Shown piece by piece: positions 55,480 to 63,802 of a stretch of 64,000 bases of DNA (position 1 is its first letter; the number at the start of each line of letters is the position of its first letter). Location: assembly GCF_017464355.1 (NCBI RefSeq), contig NZ_JAFUAG010000027.1, positions 152,076-216,075 of the forward strand, read 5' to 3'. Origin of the DNA: Ruminococcus sp. Lineage in GTDB: Bacteria; Bacillota; Clostridia; Oscillospirales; Ruminococcaceae. The notes under the pieces are model-generated. The model worked only from the letters and a program-made list of their open reading frames with translations. It did no database searches and had not been told where the DNA came from. The position numbers were made by a program, and so were the translations under genes.

Positions 55480-55517
55480 AAAAAAGACCGCACTTTCAAC
55501 GAAGTACGGTCTTTTTT
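55480..55517 (-). terminator. Terminator of the host tRNA-Leu
   Basis: GACCGCACTT (55486-55495) / AAGTACGGTC (55502-55511) with one mismatch and A/T runs on both sides, directly behind the tRNA-Leu 3' half. Confidence 0.88.
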
Positions 55518-55523
55518 CATAAG

Positions 55524-55577
55524 TGCCGCTGACCGGGCTTGAACCGGTACGAACTTTTGGTTCGAGGGATTTTAAGT
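55524..55577 (-). pseudogene. tRNA-Leu(UAA) 3' half (right junction, inverted)
   Basis: On the minus strand: ACTTAAAATCCC, variable arm CGAAC/GTTCG, T arm with GTTCAAG, acceptor CAGCGGC and A73, no CCA. It is complementary to the 5' half at 47111 (acceptor GCCGCTG) and shares the ACTTAAAATCC core. Upstream of it (to the right) the sequence is element DNA. Confidence 0.87.
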
Positions 55578-55589
55578 TTTGTAGTCAAC

Positions 55590-55626
55590 TCGGCAATTCA
55601 CGGCAAGTCACGGCAATTCGTGGTAG
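55590..55626. repeat. Short tandem CGGCAAxTC units at the right end
   Basis: Three consecutive copies of a CGGCAA(T/G)TC unit about 11 bp apart, 13 bp from the junction. Possible excisionase or accessory-factor sites. Confidence 0.5.
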
Positions 55627-55728
55627 TTTATGCCCTTAAAAATCACGCATTTACGGGCATTTTGGAGCTTCAATCACATTTTTCTTCGTGAAATCAAGGA
55701 AACCGAAAAAATCAAAAAAACGGTCGAT

Positions 55729-55820
55729 TTGGTAGAAAGGTGGTAGAAACTCATGCGTATAGACTTGTTTTAGGCTGAAAAGTTGGTAGAAAGTTGGTAG
55801 AAGCGAAAACTTGGTAGAAA
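55729..55820. repeat. Integrase arm-type sites, right end
   Basis: Five copies of GGTAGAA, mostly as TTGGTAGAAA, at 55729-55738, 55742-55748, 55783-55789, 55794-55802 and 55810-55820. Same word as at the left end. Confidence 0.65.
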
Positions 55821-56139
55821 TCAGTTGTTGCGTCCAAAATTCCATTATATTGTAGATTATAGCGTATGGAGCTTGGTAATTGATATTACGGAGCGCTATA
55901 CGCTATTTTTATGCCTGAAAACTGAATAATCCGATAACGCTCCTCAGTAATGAGGGGCGTTTTTTGTTGCCCAAAAACTAATATCCAAGCAGCACAACAA
56001 CTTTATTATTCACTCTTACCAACATATCATCACTACTGCGTTATGTTAGTGATAACGATATTCAGTTTCTAATATTATACCATGTTTGTGCTTTGAAGTC
56101 AATAGATTACCATAAATTACCATATAAAGGAGGATCTCT

Positions 56140-56394
56140 ATGTCTGAACACCCAACGATCACGATGAGCGACGATAAGCTGTCCTGCGAAGCGACTGCTA
56201 TCCTGCTGAGAATGCTCAATTTCCCTGACACAGACTACCACACTGCCGAGGAGCTTTGTCCGTTCTTCGAGAATGACTCGCTGAAAACTATCCGAAACGC
56301 TCTGAACGAGCTGTATGATGCAGGCTACCTCTGGCGTATTGGTGAGACTTATATGGTCAACAACAGAGGAAGAAGTGCTGTTCTCGCAGGCTGA
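56140..56394 (+). CDS. Small winged-helix-like protein of the element
   Basis: 84 residues, ATG after AAAGGAGG. Pattern TAILLRMLNFPDTDYHTAEEL and IRNALNELYDAGYLWRIGETYMVNN is a winged-helix layout. Probably an element regulator. Its 3' end overlaps the next, damaged frame. Confidence 0.6.
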   Translation: MSEHPTITMSDDKLSCEATAILLRMLNFPDTDYHTAEELCPFFENDSLKTIRNALNELYDAGYLWRIGETYMVNNRGRSAVLAG

Positions 56395-57535
56395 GGTTAT
56401 TGGAAACGGCAAAAATCCAATTGACAGTGTGAAGGCTCTTGTTGGTGAATTTGGTATGGAGCGTACTGCGTTTCTTACAGCTTTGAATATTGTCGCTCAC
56501 CCAGGTGACGGCAGGTTTTATCCTGTTGATAAGGAGTGGGCTTGTAAAGTTCTTTCTCCGTATTTAGAAGTTTCGCCCGATGAAGTAATTCATCAAACTC
56601 CTGAAAAAGAGCAGCTTTTTGAGCGTATGATCGACGGTGGTACGCTGTATTCTATCCACAATACACATCTCGCTCAGTTTGCAGAAGCACTTATACCTGA
56701 ATATGAGAAGTATTTGGAAAAGTCACGCTCTGCCGAAAAGACTTCGCCTGAGCTTTCAGTCGGAGATCATCTTGAATATAAGGGCAAGGAATACAAGGTC
56801 GAAAGCATTGATATGGGTGGATTTATCACGCTTGCAGACACAGCACTTGAAGATGCTCCGAGACTTATGTCCCGTGTAACATTCCTTACTGACGAGTTTA
56901 TCCGCAGCGGTGAATATAAGAAAATCACTCCTACGGTCGATGCTCCTGCACCGGAAGTTACTGCACCAGAAAAGGATGATGCTCTCAGCAGTAATAATGC
57001 CGATAGTGAAGAACATACCGATTTTTCTCAACATGACGATCTTCTAAAGAGTATGTTTGCGGTTAATCCTGAATTTTTCAGAGGATTGCTGCCTGACGAA
57101 ATGATTGACGAGCAGGAGCAAGTTATCCAAAATGCTGTTGGTAATATCAGTCATGAGGATAGAATGGCTGTTCTTCATGAAATGATGAATGGTGAAGATA
57201 CTCCAGAAGCTGATGATGAGGGTGAACGGCTGCCGGAAGAAAAAAGCAGTAACTTTGCGATTACAGACGATGCTCTCGGTGAGGGCGGTGCTAAGGCGAA
57301 ATTCCGTGCCAATGTCGATGCGATCAGAACGCTGAAAACGCTTGAAGCAGAAAAGCGTCCTGCAACAGCAGAGGAAAAGGAAACCCTGTCGAAATATGTC
57401 GGTTGGGGAGCTTTGGCAAAGGCTTTCGATAAGGACGATCCGAAGTGGGCGGCTGAATACAAGGAACTTGCAGAGCTTCTTACTCCCGAAGAATACAGAC
57501 AGGCAAGGGCTTCGGTCAACGATATTTGTGCATAA
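56315..57535 (+). pseudogene. Truncated element helicase/methylase N-terminal region
   Basis: About 400 codons. AEVIGNGKNPIDSVKALV...HPGDGRFYPVDKEWA resembles the DUF3849-like part, and FRANVDAIRTLKTLEAEKR...LSKYVGWGALAKAFD...LLTPEEYRQARAS is the start of the very large SNF2-type helicase/methylase proteins of Firmicute integrative elements (over 2000 residues). It stops soon after, so more than 80 percent is gone. The N-terminus is also displaced. Confidence 0.65.
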
Positions 57536-57902
57536 AAGAGATTATTTCAGCTGTGCTTATCGATGAGCAGATTTTATTGGTAATGATATGTAGGAGGGCG
57601 TGATCGCCACGACGAAAACACCCTCCACTATACAACCGAGGATTTTGATGATTTGCACCTGATTTTTGCAAAAGTTTACACTTTGTTCATGGTGGTTCTC
57701 CCTTATGCCTAATTTCAACACCGGATTTCTATTCATAATGCGAACAGTTTACGGCAGTGCTTGAATAAAATACCCTCCATATATACAAGCACAAAAATCA
57801 AAAAACGGGCATGATTTTTTCAAAAATATGCTCCCTAAAATTTTCTCCTATGTGAATTTCAAAATTCCCCATAACAATCTGTCGAACGCAAAACTCTAAT
57901 GA
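57536..57902. other. Deletion scar between element fragments
   Basis: About 370 bp with no gene. Stop codons in all frames; a short segment (AGGAGGGCG near 57591) may be left over from lost genes. Confidence 0.45.
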
Positions 57903-58523
57903 AACAGAAAGTGTTCCACATATTCCTCAGACAAGGACGCTTGTTCCGCGCACTTCATCAGAACTGTTGTACTGAATGAGATCGTATTGAACGAGCTGAA
58001 CAAACTGCTTGCCAGGGTTAAAGAGCATGAGGACGAGTTTGTGCAGGCGGCTATGGACAATTCCGTTCAGAAGCAGTCCTCGGAGCTTACAAAAGCAAAG
58101 AAAGCCCTGAAACAGGCTGAAAAGCGTATCATTGAGCTTGACAGGCTGTTTACAAGGCTTTATGAGGACAATGTATCAGGGAAAATTTCCGATGAGCGAT
58201 TTGCTGTCATGTCAGAAGGATATGAGGACGAGCAGAAGAAACTAAAGGCAAGCGTTACAGAGCTTACTGCCTATATCGAAACCGCCGAACAGAAGTCCGC
58301 CGATGTGACTGCATTCATCAGCGTGGTTCAAAAGTATGAGCGTATCACGGAGCTTACTCCTGATATCATGCACGAACTTATCGAGAAGATCGTTGTTCAT
58401 GCTCCCGATAAGAGCAGCGGTCACCGCACACAGCAAATCGACATTTATTATCGCTTCGATGTTGCCGTAACAACTGCTGTCGCTGACAGTATGAAGTACG
58501 ACAAAAAGAGAAAGGCTGCATAA
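57903..58523 (+). pseudogene. C-terminal remnant of a large serine recombinase
   Basis: About 206 codons with no start; TAA-TGA lie directly in front. It reads KCSTYSSDKDACSAHFIRT (zinc-ribbon end), then a long coiled coil (ELTKAKKALKQAEKRIIELD) and the DUF4368-like end LTPDIMHELIEKIVVHAPD. This is the tail of a TnpX-type recombinase; the catalytic serine domain is missing. Confidence 0.8.
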
Positions 58524-58614
58524 CCGCACAGGTTACGCAACCTTATCTTAAAATCTTAAATACTTCTTTATCGGCGTTCCTCTAATGCACACGCTCTTTT
58601 TGAGTACAAAAAAA

Positions 58615-58688
58615 TACCCGTTGGCGGAGTTGAACCACCGTTTTCCGCCTTAGCAGGGCGGCCGTTCTTTGCGTTGAACTATACGGGC
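58615..58688 (-). tRNA. tRNA-like gene with GCT anticodon and short variable loop
   Basis: 74 nt: acceptor GCCCGTA/AACGGGT (one A-A mismatch, one G-T), D stem GTTC/GAAC, anticodon stem CCGCC/GGCGG around CTGCTAA (anticodon GCT, Ser), variable loop AAAAC, T arm GGTGG/CCGCC with TTCAACT. No CCA. It lacks the D-loop GG pair and the long variable arm of normal tRNA-Ser. A full promoter is upstream and a T run downstream. Confidence 0.6.
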
Positions 58689-58755
58689 TGTCGGACGGCA
58701 AAGCCGCTTCTTCTTCGTGAGGAAAGAGATTTTAACATAAACTACCGACACAATT

Positions 58756-58784
58756 ATTATATCACAGAACATCAGATATGTCAA
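58756..58784 (-). promoter_or_regulatory. Promoter of the tRNA-like gene
   Basis: Full consensus TTGACA (58779-58784), 17 bp, TATAAT (58756-58761) on the minus strand. Confidence 0.85.
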
Positions 58785-58785
58785 C

Positions 58786-58814
58786 TTGCAATATGTGCAG
58801 AAATGTGGTATCAT
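58786..58814 (+). promoter_or_regulatory. Promoter of the LRR gene
   Basis: TTGCAA (58786-58791), 17 bp, TATCAT (58809-58814), back to back with the tRNA-like promoter. Confidence 0.7.
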
Positions 58815-58832
58815 GGTAGCGGAGGTGAGAAA

Positions 58833-60509
58833 ATGTCGATAATAGACAAGCTTTTTGGAAAGGCTGAAAATCCCGAAATTGCCCAGCCTGAACGGGCAGA
58901 GGGAAAGGAATGTCCCGCAAAAAACGGTAAGCCGATGTATAGGGTAAAATTTTATGAGCCCGAGTTTGTGGAGGTGCCGCACATCTCCATGACCGAAAAA
59001 GAGGCTCAGCAGGCGGGGTATTCATATCGTAAAAAGTCCCGTAACAAGGCGAAAATAACGAAGTATAGGGGCGCTGAAACGGAGGTCATCGTGCCTGCTG
59101 AGATAGGCGGCATGACAGTTAACGAGATCGGAGCAAATGCTTTCAGAAACACGCAGATACGGGAAATTCGGTTGCCCGGGACAGTTAAGAATATTTGCGC
59201 TATGGCTTTTCGTGACTCCCAGGTGAAGCGGGTGGTGTCTGCTGACGGTCTTTTATTTATCGGATATTGCTCTTTCTACAATTGCCGAAAATTGCGGGAG
59301 ATAGTCCTGCCAAACACCCTGAAAACCATAGGCAAGGCTTGTTTCATGCTGTGTACAGCGCTGGAAGAGATACGCATTCCCAACAGCTGTTGGAACATTG
59401 GCGATGACGCTTTCAGGAACACACCTCTTAGAGAAATATACGTTGGTATAATGAACCGAGGTTATAGTCTGAGAAACGGAAATGCCTTCAAAGAGTGCAA
59501 GCTTGAACGAGATTATTCGGCAATATTAACCTCCAATAATCGCGTGCTGCTTGTAAGCAAGGGTGCAGATATAGCTTTCTCGGGTGACAGGATAGAGTTC
59601 GTAAAAGGTGCGCTGCTTGATAGTAATTCGCCCCGTGCAAAACGCATTGACCTCTCAAAGTGCCGATATGTTCAGCTTAACGGAGATGAGAAATGGACAG
59701 GCTACAAGGGAAAGGACAAAACTGAGTTCATCGTGCCCGAGGGCTGTCTGGGCTATTTCTATTCTGATATGCTGTACACAAGAACGGCAAGCGGTAAAAG
59801 TTCTGAATTCTGTAACAATATTAGCATGGAAAATAACGGGGAGATCGTGCGTATCGGCAGGGTGACAGGCTCGGGTCTGCCGTCCAATTTTCTGGATTGC
59901 AAGGAAGCTCGCAAACTTATATTTTCCGATAATATCTTTGTTATCCATGACAGATGTATCAGCGGAAGAGCGTTGGAAAGCATAGTTTTTGAAAACCGAC
60001 AGCTCCCTCAGATATACGGAAGACTTCTCAATAATGCGCCGAATGTGCGCAAAATTTGCTGGGTCTGGACAAATAAGCATATTAGTAATGCAAAGTATAT
60101 ACCGGGACAAAAATTGGCTATATATCTTCCGTCTGCTGAACTCATCGGCTACAGGCTGAGGTCAGAGCTTGAAAATGCACTTACGGGTCGTATCATCGAT
60201 GAACCAAGAATATACGGAAAACAGCGGCATTCTCACATATACAGGTTCTTCGACAAGGAAGTTGTGATGAGGGTGTTTAAGTCCAATAAAAAGGACAGGA
60301 TTTCAAGCGATAAGGTAACAGCCAATACCAGACAGAAAATTCTCATCGCTATCGACGTTCTGAGATCTGTGGACTATCTGTATGGTGATGACAGGGAAGT
60401 GTACAAAAAATATCTCTCAAATCACAGCAGATATGCCAAGCTTGTATGTGCAGAATTGCCCGAAAAATACAGCGATTACAGCAAAGCGCTCGATGATCTG
60501 CTTAAATAG
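58833..60509 (+). CDS. BspA-type leucine-rich repeat protein, no signal peptide
   Basis: 558 residues from ATG 58833 (GGAGGTGAG 4-5 nt upstream); the open frame extends to 58674 but covers the promoter. Repeats of the LRR_5 type start near residue 90 (AFRNTQIREIRLPGTVKNI, CSFYNCRKLREIVLPNTLKTI, CFMLCTALEEIRIPNS). The C-terminal 200 residues are different and basic. No signal, span or anchor is seen, so it is probably cytosolic. Function unknown. Confidence 0.8.
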   Translation: MSIIDKLFGKAENPEIAQPERAEGKECPAKNGKPMYRVKFYEPEFVEVPHISMTEKEAQQAGYSYRKKSRNKAKITKYRGAETEVIVPAEIGGMTVNEIGANAFRNTQIREIRLPGTVKNICAMAFRDSQVKRVVSADGLLFIGYCSFYNCRKLREIVLPNTLKTIGKACFMLCTALEEIRIPNSCWNIGDDAFRNTPLREIYVGIMNRGYSLRNGNAFKECKLERDYSAILTSNNRVLLVSKGADIAFSGDRIEFVKGALLDSNSPRAKRIDLSKCRYVQLNGDEKWTGYKGKDKTEFIVPEGCLGYFYSDMLYTRTASGKSSEFCNNISMENNGEIVRIGRVTGSGLPSNFLDCKEARKLIFSDNIFVIHDRCISGRALESIVFENRQLPQIYGRLLNNAPNVRKICWVWTNKHISNAKYIPGQKLAIYLPSAELIGYRLRSELENALTGRIIDEPRIYGKQRHSHIYRFFDKEVVMRVFKSNKKDRISSDKVTANTRQKILIAIDVLRSVDYLYGDDREVYKKYLSNHSRYAKLVCAELPEKYSDYSKALDDLLK

Positions 60510-60565
60510 ACTTCAGGCAGAAAACATACTGCTGCTCGATGAAGAAATATTTATGATATTAAGAT

Positions 60566-60602
60566 AAGGCTGTGTGACCATGCGGTCGCCAGCCTTGTCT
60601 GT
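60566..60602. terminator. Terminator after the LRR gene
   Basis: AAGGCTG (60566-60572) / CAGCCTT (60590-60596) with an inner GACC/GGTC pair; may serve both strands. Confidence 0.7.
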
Positions 60603-60762
60603 TTGCTATGTTTCATTATGTCTGTGACGGAAGTTGTTGCTGCAACAGCGTAAAACGCTGATAGTCAGAAAATAGATAATTCGCCCTTTGACCCGCATAC
60701 TTATCCCGTATAGAAACGTTCGGTGCAGCAGCGCCCAACTCCTGACATCAGCTCGAAGATAT

Positions 60763-61935
60763 TCACCAGCGTACCTTCCAGCGCTCTGACAATTTTTCTG
60801 CGGGTCCGCTGACCCGGTGCTGCTTTTTTGTCTGATTTTCGTCATGACAGAGGGCGGCCAGGTGTTTCTCAAAAAGCTCCTCCGCCAAGGGTATCTCAGC
60901 CCAGTCGTCTGTCCATGACGAAAGGTAAGCGGCATTTGATATCGACAGTGATCTAAGCCCTTCCTCACCGGGCGCAAGCAGGGGTGTGCCGTCAAGGATA
61001 TGGTCAGCGAAATCATTCAGTATCTCGGGGTGACCGTCAGGCGCAGGGGCTGTGAATTCTTCATACTCACATTCAGGCTGAACAAAGCCGTCTTTGCACT
61101 CGGCGCAGATGGTACGCTCATCTTCTTTCAAGCGCCACCATTTCAGTTTCCCGTCTTCAAGCACCAGCTTGCCCTTGGTGCCCGAGATCTCAAGCCTGTT
61201 TGTCCCGGGGGCTTCTCCCGTGGTAGAGATAAATACCGAAGAAGCCCCGTTATCATATTCGCCGTAAATGGTCACATCGTCTTCCACACCGATATCGTGA
61301 TATTTTCCAACAGAACAAAATGCCCGCACACGTTTCGGCATACCGAATATCCATTGCCAAAGATCAATGTTATGCGGTGCCTGGTTCAGCAGAACTCCGC
61401 CGCCCTCACCCTTCCATGTTGCACGCCATGTGCCCGAATCGTAGTAAGCCTGAGTTCTGTACCAGTTTGTGACTATCCACACAAGCCTTTTTGTGTCCCC
61501 AAGCTGACCGCCGCGGACTATCTCCCTCGCCCTTGCGAATAGGGGATCTGTGCGCTGATTGAACATTATGCCAAAGCATTTCCCCGAGCGTTTGGCGGCT
61601 TTGTTCATCCTGCGTACCTGGCTGGTGTATACCCCCGCAGGCTTCTCCGTCAGCACGTGCAGACCGTGTTCAAAAGCATTTATTGCAATAGCAGGGTGAT
61701 CGTAGTGGGGGACTGCTATAAGCACAGCATCGACCATTCCGCTTTCGATAAGCGCATCAGCGCTGTTAAACAGTGCGGCAGAGGGAAGTTTTTCAGCTGC
61801 CTTTTTCAGTTTTTCGGGAACGGTATCTGCAAAAGCCGTTATCTCGATCCTCGGGCATTCGCCGTTAAGATAATATCCCAGATGTCCGCTGCCCATGTTT
61901 CCCATGCCGATAATGCCAAGTCTTATCTTATCCAT
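60763..61935 (-). CDS. Gfo/Idh/MocA-family oxidoreductase
   Basis: 390 residues. N-terminal Rossmann motif GIIGMGNMGSGH, then the family EKP motif (VLTEKPAG) and the C-terminal sheet domain with GGGVLLNQAPHNIDLW (catalytic His region). It probably oxidises or reduces a sugar, inositol or sugar acid with NAD(P). It overlaps the isomerase gene by 8 nt, so both are co-translated. The exact substrate is not readable. Confidence 0.92.
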   Translation of the reverse strand: MDKIRLGIIGMGNMGSGHLGYYLNGECPRIEITAFADTVPEKLKKAAEKLPSAALFNSADALIESGMVDAVLIAVPHYDHPAIAINAFEHGLHVLTEKPAGVYTSQVRRMNKAAKRSGKCFGIMFNQRTDPLFARAREIVRGGQLGDTKRLVWIVTNWYRTQAYYDSGTWRATWKGEGGGVLLNQAPHNIDLWQWIFGMPKRVRAFCSVGKYHDIGVEDDVTIYGEYDNGASSVFISTTGEAPGTNRLEISGTKGKLVLEDGKLKWWRLKEDERTICAECKDGFVQPECEYEEFTAPAPDGHPEILNDFADHILDGTPLLAPGEEGLRSLSISNAAYLSSWTDDWAEIPLAEELFEKHLAALCHDENQTKKQHRVSGPAEKLSERWKVRW

Positions 61936-62749
61936 TCCCGATCCCTCCTGTCAATTCTTTGAGTGCGTTTACCGCCGCTGTGAATGCTGTACGTGAGTCA
62001 GGGTAGGTAAATGGCATTTGGGTCTTCTGCTCACTTTCCAGCTTGTCAAAGCCCTCAAATACCGACAAATGCGGTTCTACGGTAAGCACCTCGCCCTTAT
62101 AATGAGCAAGAAGATAAGGCAGTTCGCCCGCACCTTTTCCTGCAGGAACTACCGAGCCGTCGGGAAGTGCGTCCTTTATGTGCATATATTCAACATAGGG
62201 CGAAAGCATTTCCCAGGCTTCTTTGGTATCCTGGCCGCACTGAATGAAGTTTGCGGGATCGAACACCGCCCTCAGCTGCGGCAGAGCCTTGTGTATCTCC
62301 AGGCACTTGTCCGCCTTGTCGCCGTAGATGCCCTTTTCATTCTCATGGCAGAGTACGATCCCCGAACCCTCAGCTGCTTCTGCAAAGGCATTGAGCCGTT
62401 CCAGAACAGGCTCGATATCCGAAGTACCATAAAAGCTGAACAGACGTATATGTTCAGCTCCCAGGATATACGCGATCTCCAGGCTGCGCTTGAAGCTGTC
62501 AAGGTGGGGAGCAAAGCTGCCGCCTATGCCTATCTTTCCGTAAGGTGAGCCCAGCGACCATACACCAAGCCCTGCTTCATCGAGCATATTACGTATGTGC
62601 TTTGCCTTTGCTGCGGATATACTGTCGATGTTCTCACCGTCAACACCTCTTATTTCCAGAAGTTCGATATCGTTTTCACGCATAGCTTTTATTTGTCCCG
62701 TGAGGTCTGCGGCTGCTTCGTCTGCGAATGCTGCAAGTCTGTATCTCAT
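61928..62749 (-). CDS. Sugar phosphate isomerase/epimerase (AP-endonuclease-2-like TIM barrel)
   Basis: 273 residues. Motifs LLEIRGVDGENI, HIRLFSFYG, LCHENEKGIYGD (metal-binding Glu), AVFDPANFIQCG, YMHIKDAL and LTVEPHL fit the xylose isomerase-like barrel family. Together with the Gfo/Idh gene it forms a typical sugar or inositol catabolic pair, controlled from the divergent AraC gene. Substrate unknown. Confidence 0.9.
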   Translation of the reverse strand: MRYRLAAFADEAAADLTGQIKAMRENDIELLEIRGVDGENIDSISAAKAKHIRNMLDEAGLGVWSLGSPYGKIGIGGSFAPHLDSFKRSLEIAYILGAEHIRLFSFYGTSDIEPVLERLNAFAEAAEGSGIVLCHENEKGIYGDKADKCLEIHKALPQLRAVFDPANFIQCGQDTKEAWEMLSPYVEYMHIKDALPDGSVVPAGKGAGELPYLLAHYKGEVLTVEPHLSVFEGFDKLESEQKTQMPFTYPDSRTAFTAAVNALKELTGGIGNG

Positions 62750-62781
62750 ACTGATCTCCTCCGATCTGTTTTGTTGTGACT

Positions 62782-62861
62782 ATGATATCACATACTGATT
62801 TTCATTACAATTGCAAAAATCATCAAGATACATTGCAATTTCGCGCATAGTGTGTTATAAT
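62782..62861. promoter_or_regulatory. Divergent promoters of the isomerase operon and araC-type gene
   Basis: Minus: TTGTAA (62805-62810), 17 bp, TATCAT (62782-62787). Plus: TTGCAA (62833-62838), 17 bp, TATAAT (62856-62861). The gap between the -35 boxes carries repeated ATTGCAA/TTGCAAT words, likely sites of the AraC-type regulator. Confidence 0.75.
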
Positions 62862-62881
62862 AACAACAGGGAGGTGAGCGC

Positions 62882-63676
62882 ATGGATCTACTGAAAGAGC
62901 GCGACAGCGGCGGCTTGTGCGTCCGCCACGCTGTAAACGAAAAGCCAAACAACAATGGTGTGGCGCCCCACATCCACGAAAGGTGCGAGGTCTTTTACTT
63001 TATCTCGGGAAATGCAGGGTATCTCGTAGAGGGCACGGTGTATCCGCTTGAAAAGTACAGCGTGATGATAATGCGTCCCGGTGAGGCGCACTGTATACGC
63101 TTTTTGAGCGATGAGCGTTATGAGCGGTATGCAGTGAATTTCCCCCTGAGCCTATTTGACAGCTTCGACCCCCAGCGGCGTCTTATGCAGCCTTTTACTG
63201 ACAGACCGCTTGGGCGGCATAATCTTTACAGTTTACCCGGACTTGAAGATGACCTGCGTGAGCTTGCATACTATGAAGGCGACGATTACGGCAGGAGAAT
63301 TCTGTTTATCACAAAACTCGCTGATATCATGGATAAGCTGGGAAGGCATACCTGCCAGATGCCGTCCGCCGCACCGGTTTTTTCCGAACAGCTTGTACGT
63401 TATGTCAACGATATGCTCTATGAGGAAATTACAGTGGAGCGCCTGGCAGAGCATTTTTTCTTAAGCACCTCTCAGTTCTCCCGCCTGTTCAGGGAGGCGA
63501 CAGGTGCGTCGCCGTGGGCTTACATAACTGCCAAGCGGCTGATAAGAGCGAGAGAACTTCTGCAAGGGGGAGAAAGAGCCAAAATAACCGCAGAACTCTG
63601 CGGTTTCAGGGATTATTCGGTTTTCTACAAAGCTTATGTAAAGCGGTTCGGCGAGAAGCCGAGTGGGAATACATGA
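62882..63676 (+). CDS. AraC-family regulator with cupin domain
   Basis: 264 residues, ATG after GGGAGGTGAG. The N-terminal cupin-like ligand domain (APHIHERCEVFYFISG, MIMRPGEAHCI) is followed by two HTH motifs of the AraC type (ITVERLAEHFFLSTSQFSRLFRE and ITAELCGFRDYSVFYKAYVKRFG). It likely activates the divergent isomerase/oxidoreductase pair in response to their sugar. Confidence 0.92.
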   Translation: MDLLKERDSGGLCVRHAVNEKPNNNGVAPHIHERCEVFYFISGNAGYLVEGTVYPLEKYSVMIMRPGEAHCIRFLSDERYERYAVNFPLSLFDSFDPQRRLMQPFTDRPLGRHNLYSLPGLEDDLRELAYYEGDDYGRRILFITKLADIMDKLGRHTCQMPSAAPVFSEQLVRYVNDMLYEEITVERLAEHFFLSTSQFSRLFREATGASPWAYITAKRLIRARELLQGGERAKITAELCGFRDYSVFYKAYVKRFGEKPSGNT

Positions 63677-63751
63677 GGCGTCCTTTGCTCGCACTATGAA
63701 GCTTTACGAGAAAAAAGCAGATGCTTTGAACCGCCCCAGTAAAAACGTACA

Positions 63752-63795
63752 ATGACAAAAAGAGCCTCCTATGGTATAATAGAAACCATAGGAGG
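63752..63795 (+). promoter_or_regulatory. Insertion-sequence end: promoter with ribosome-site hairpin
   Basis: ATGACA (63752-63757), 17 bp, TATAAT (63775-63780). A perfect 10-bp inverted repeat CCTCCTATGG (63765-63774) / CCATAGGAGG (63786-63795) has the -10 in its loop and the AGGAGG ribosome site in its right arm. TGACAAAAAGAGCC may be the terminal repeat. Confidence 0.65.
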
Positions 63796-63802
63796 TTTTG
63801 TT

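Noticed and set aside
58615-58688. Selenocysteine tRNA
   Set aside because: The anticodon is GCT, not TCA, and the long acceptor and variable arms are absent.
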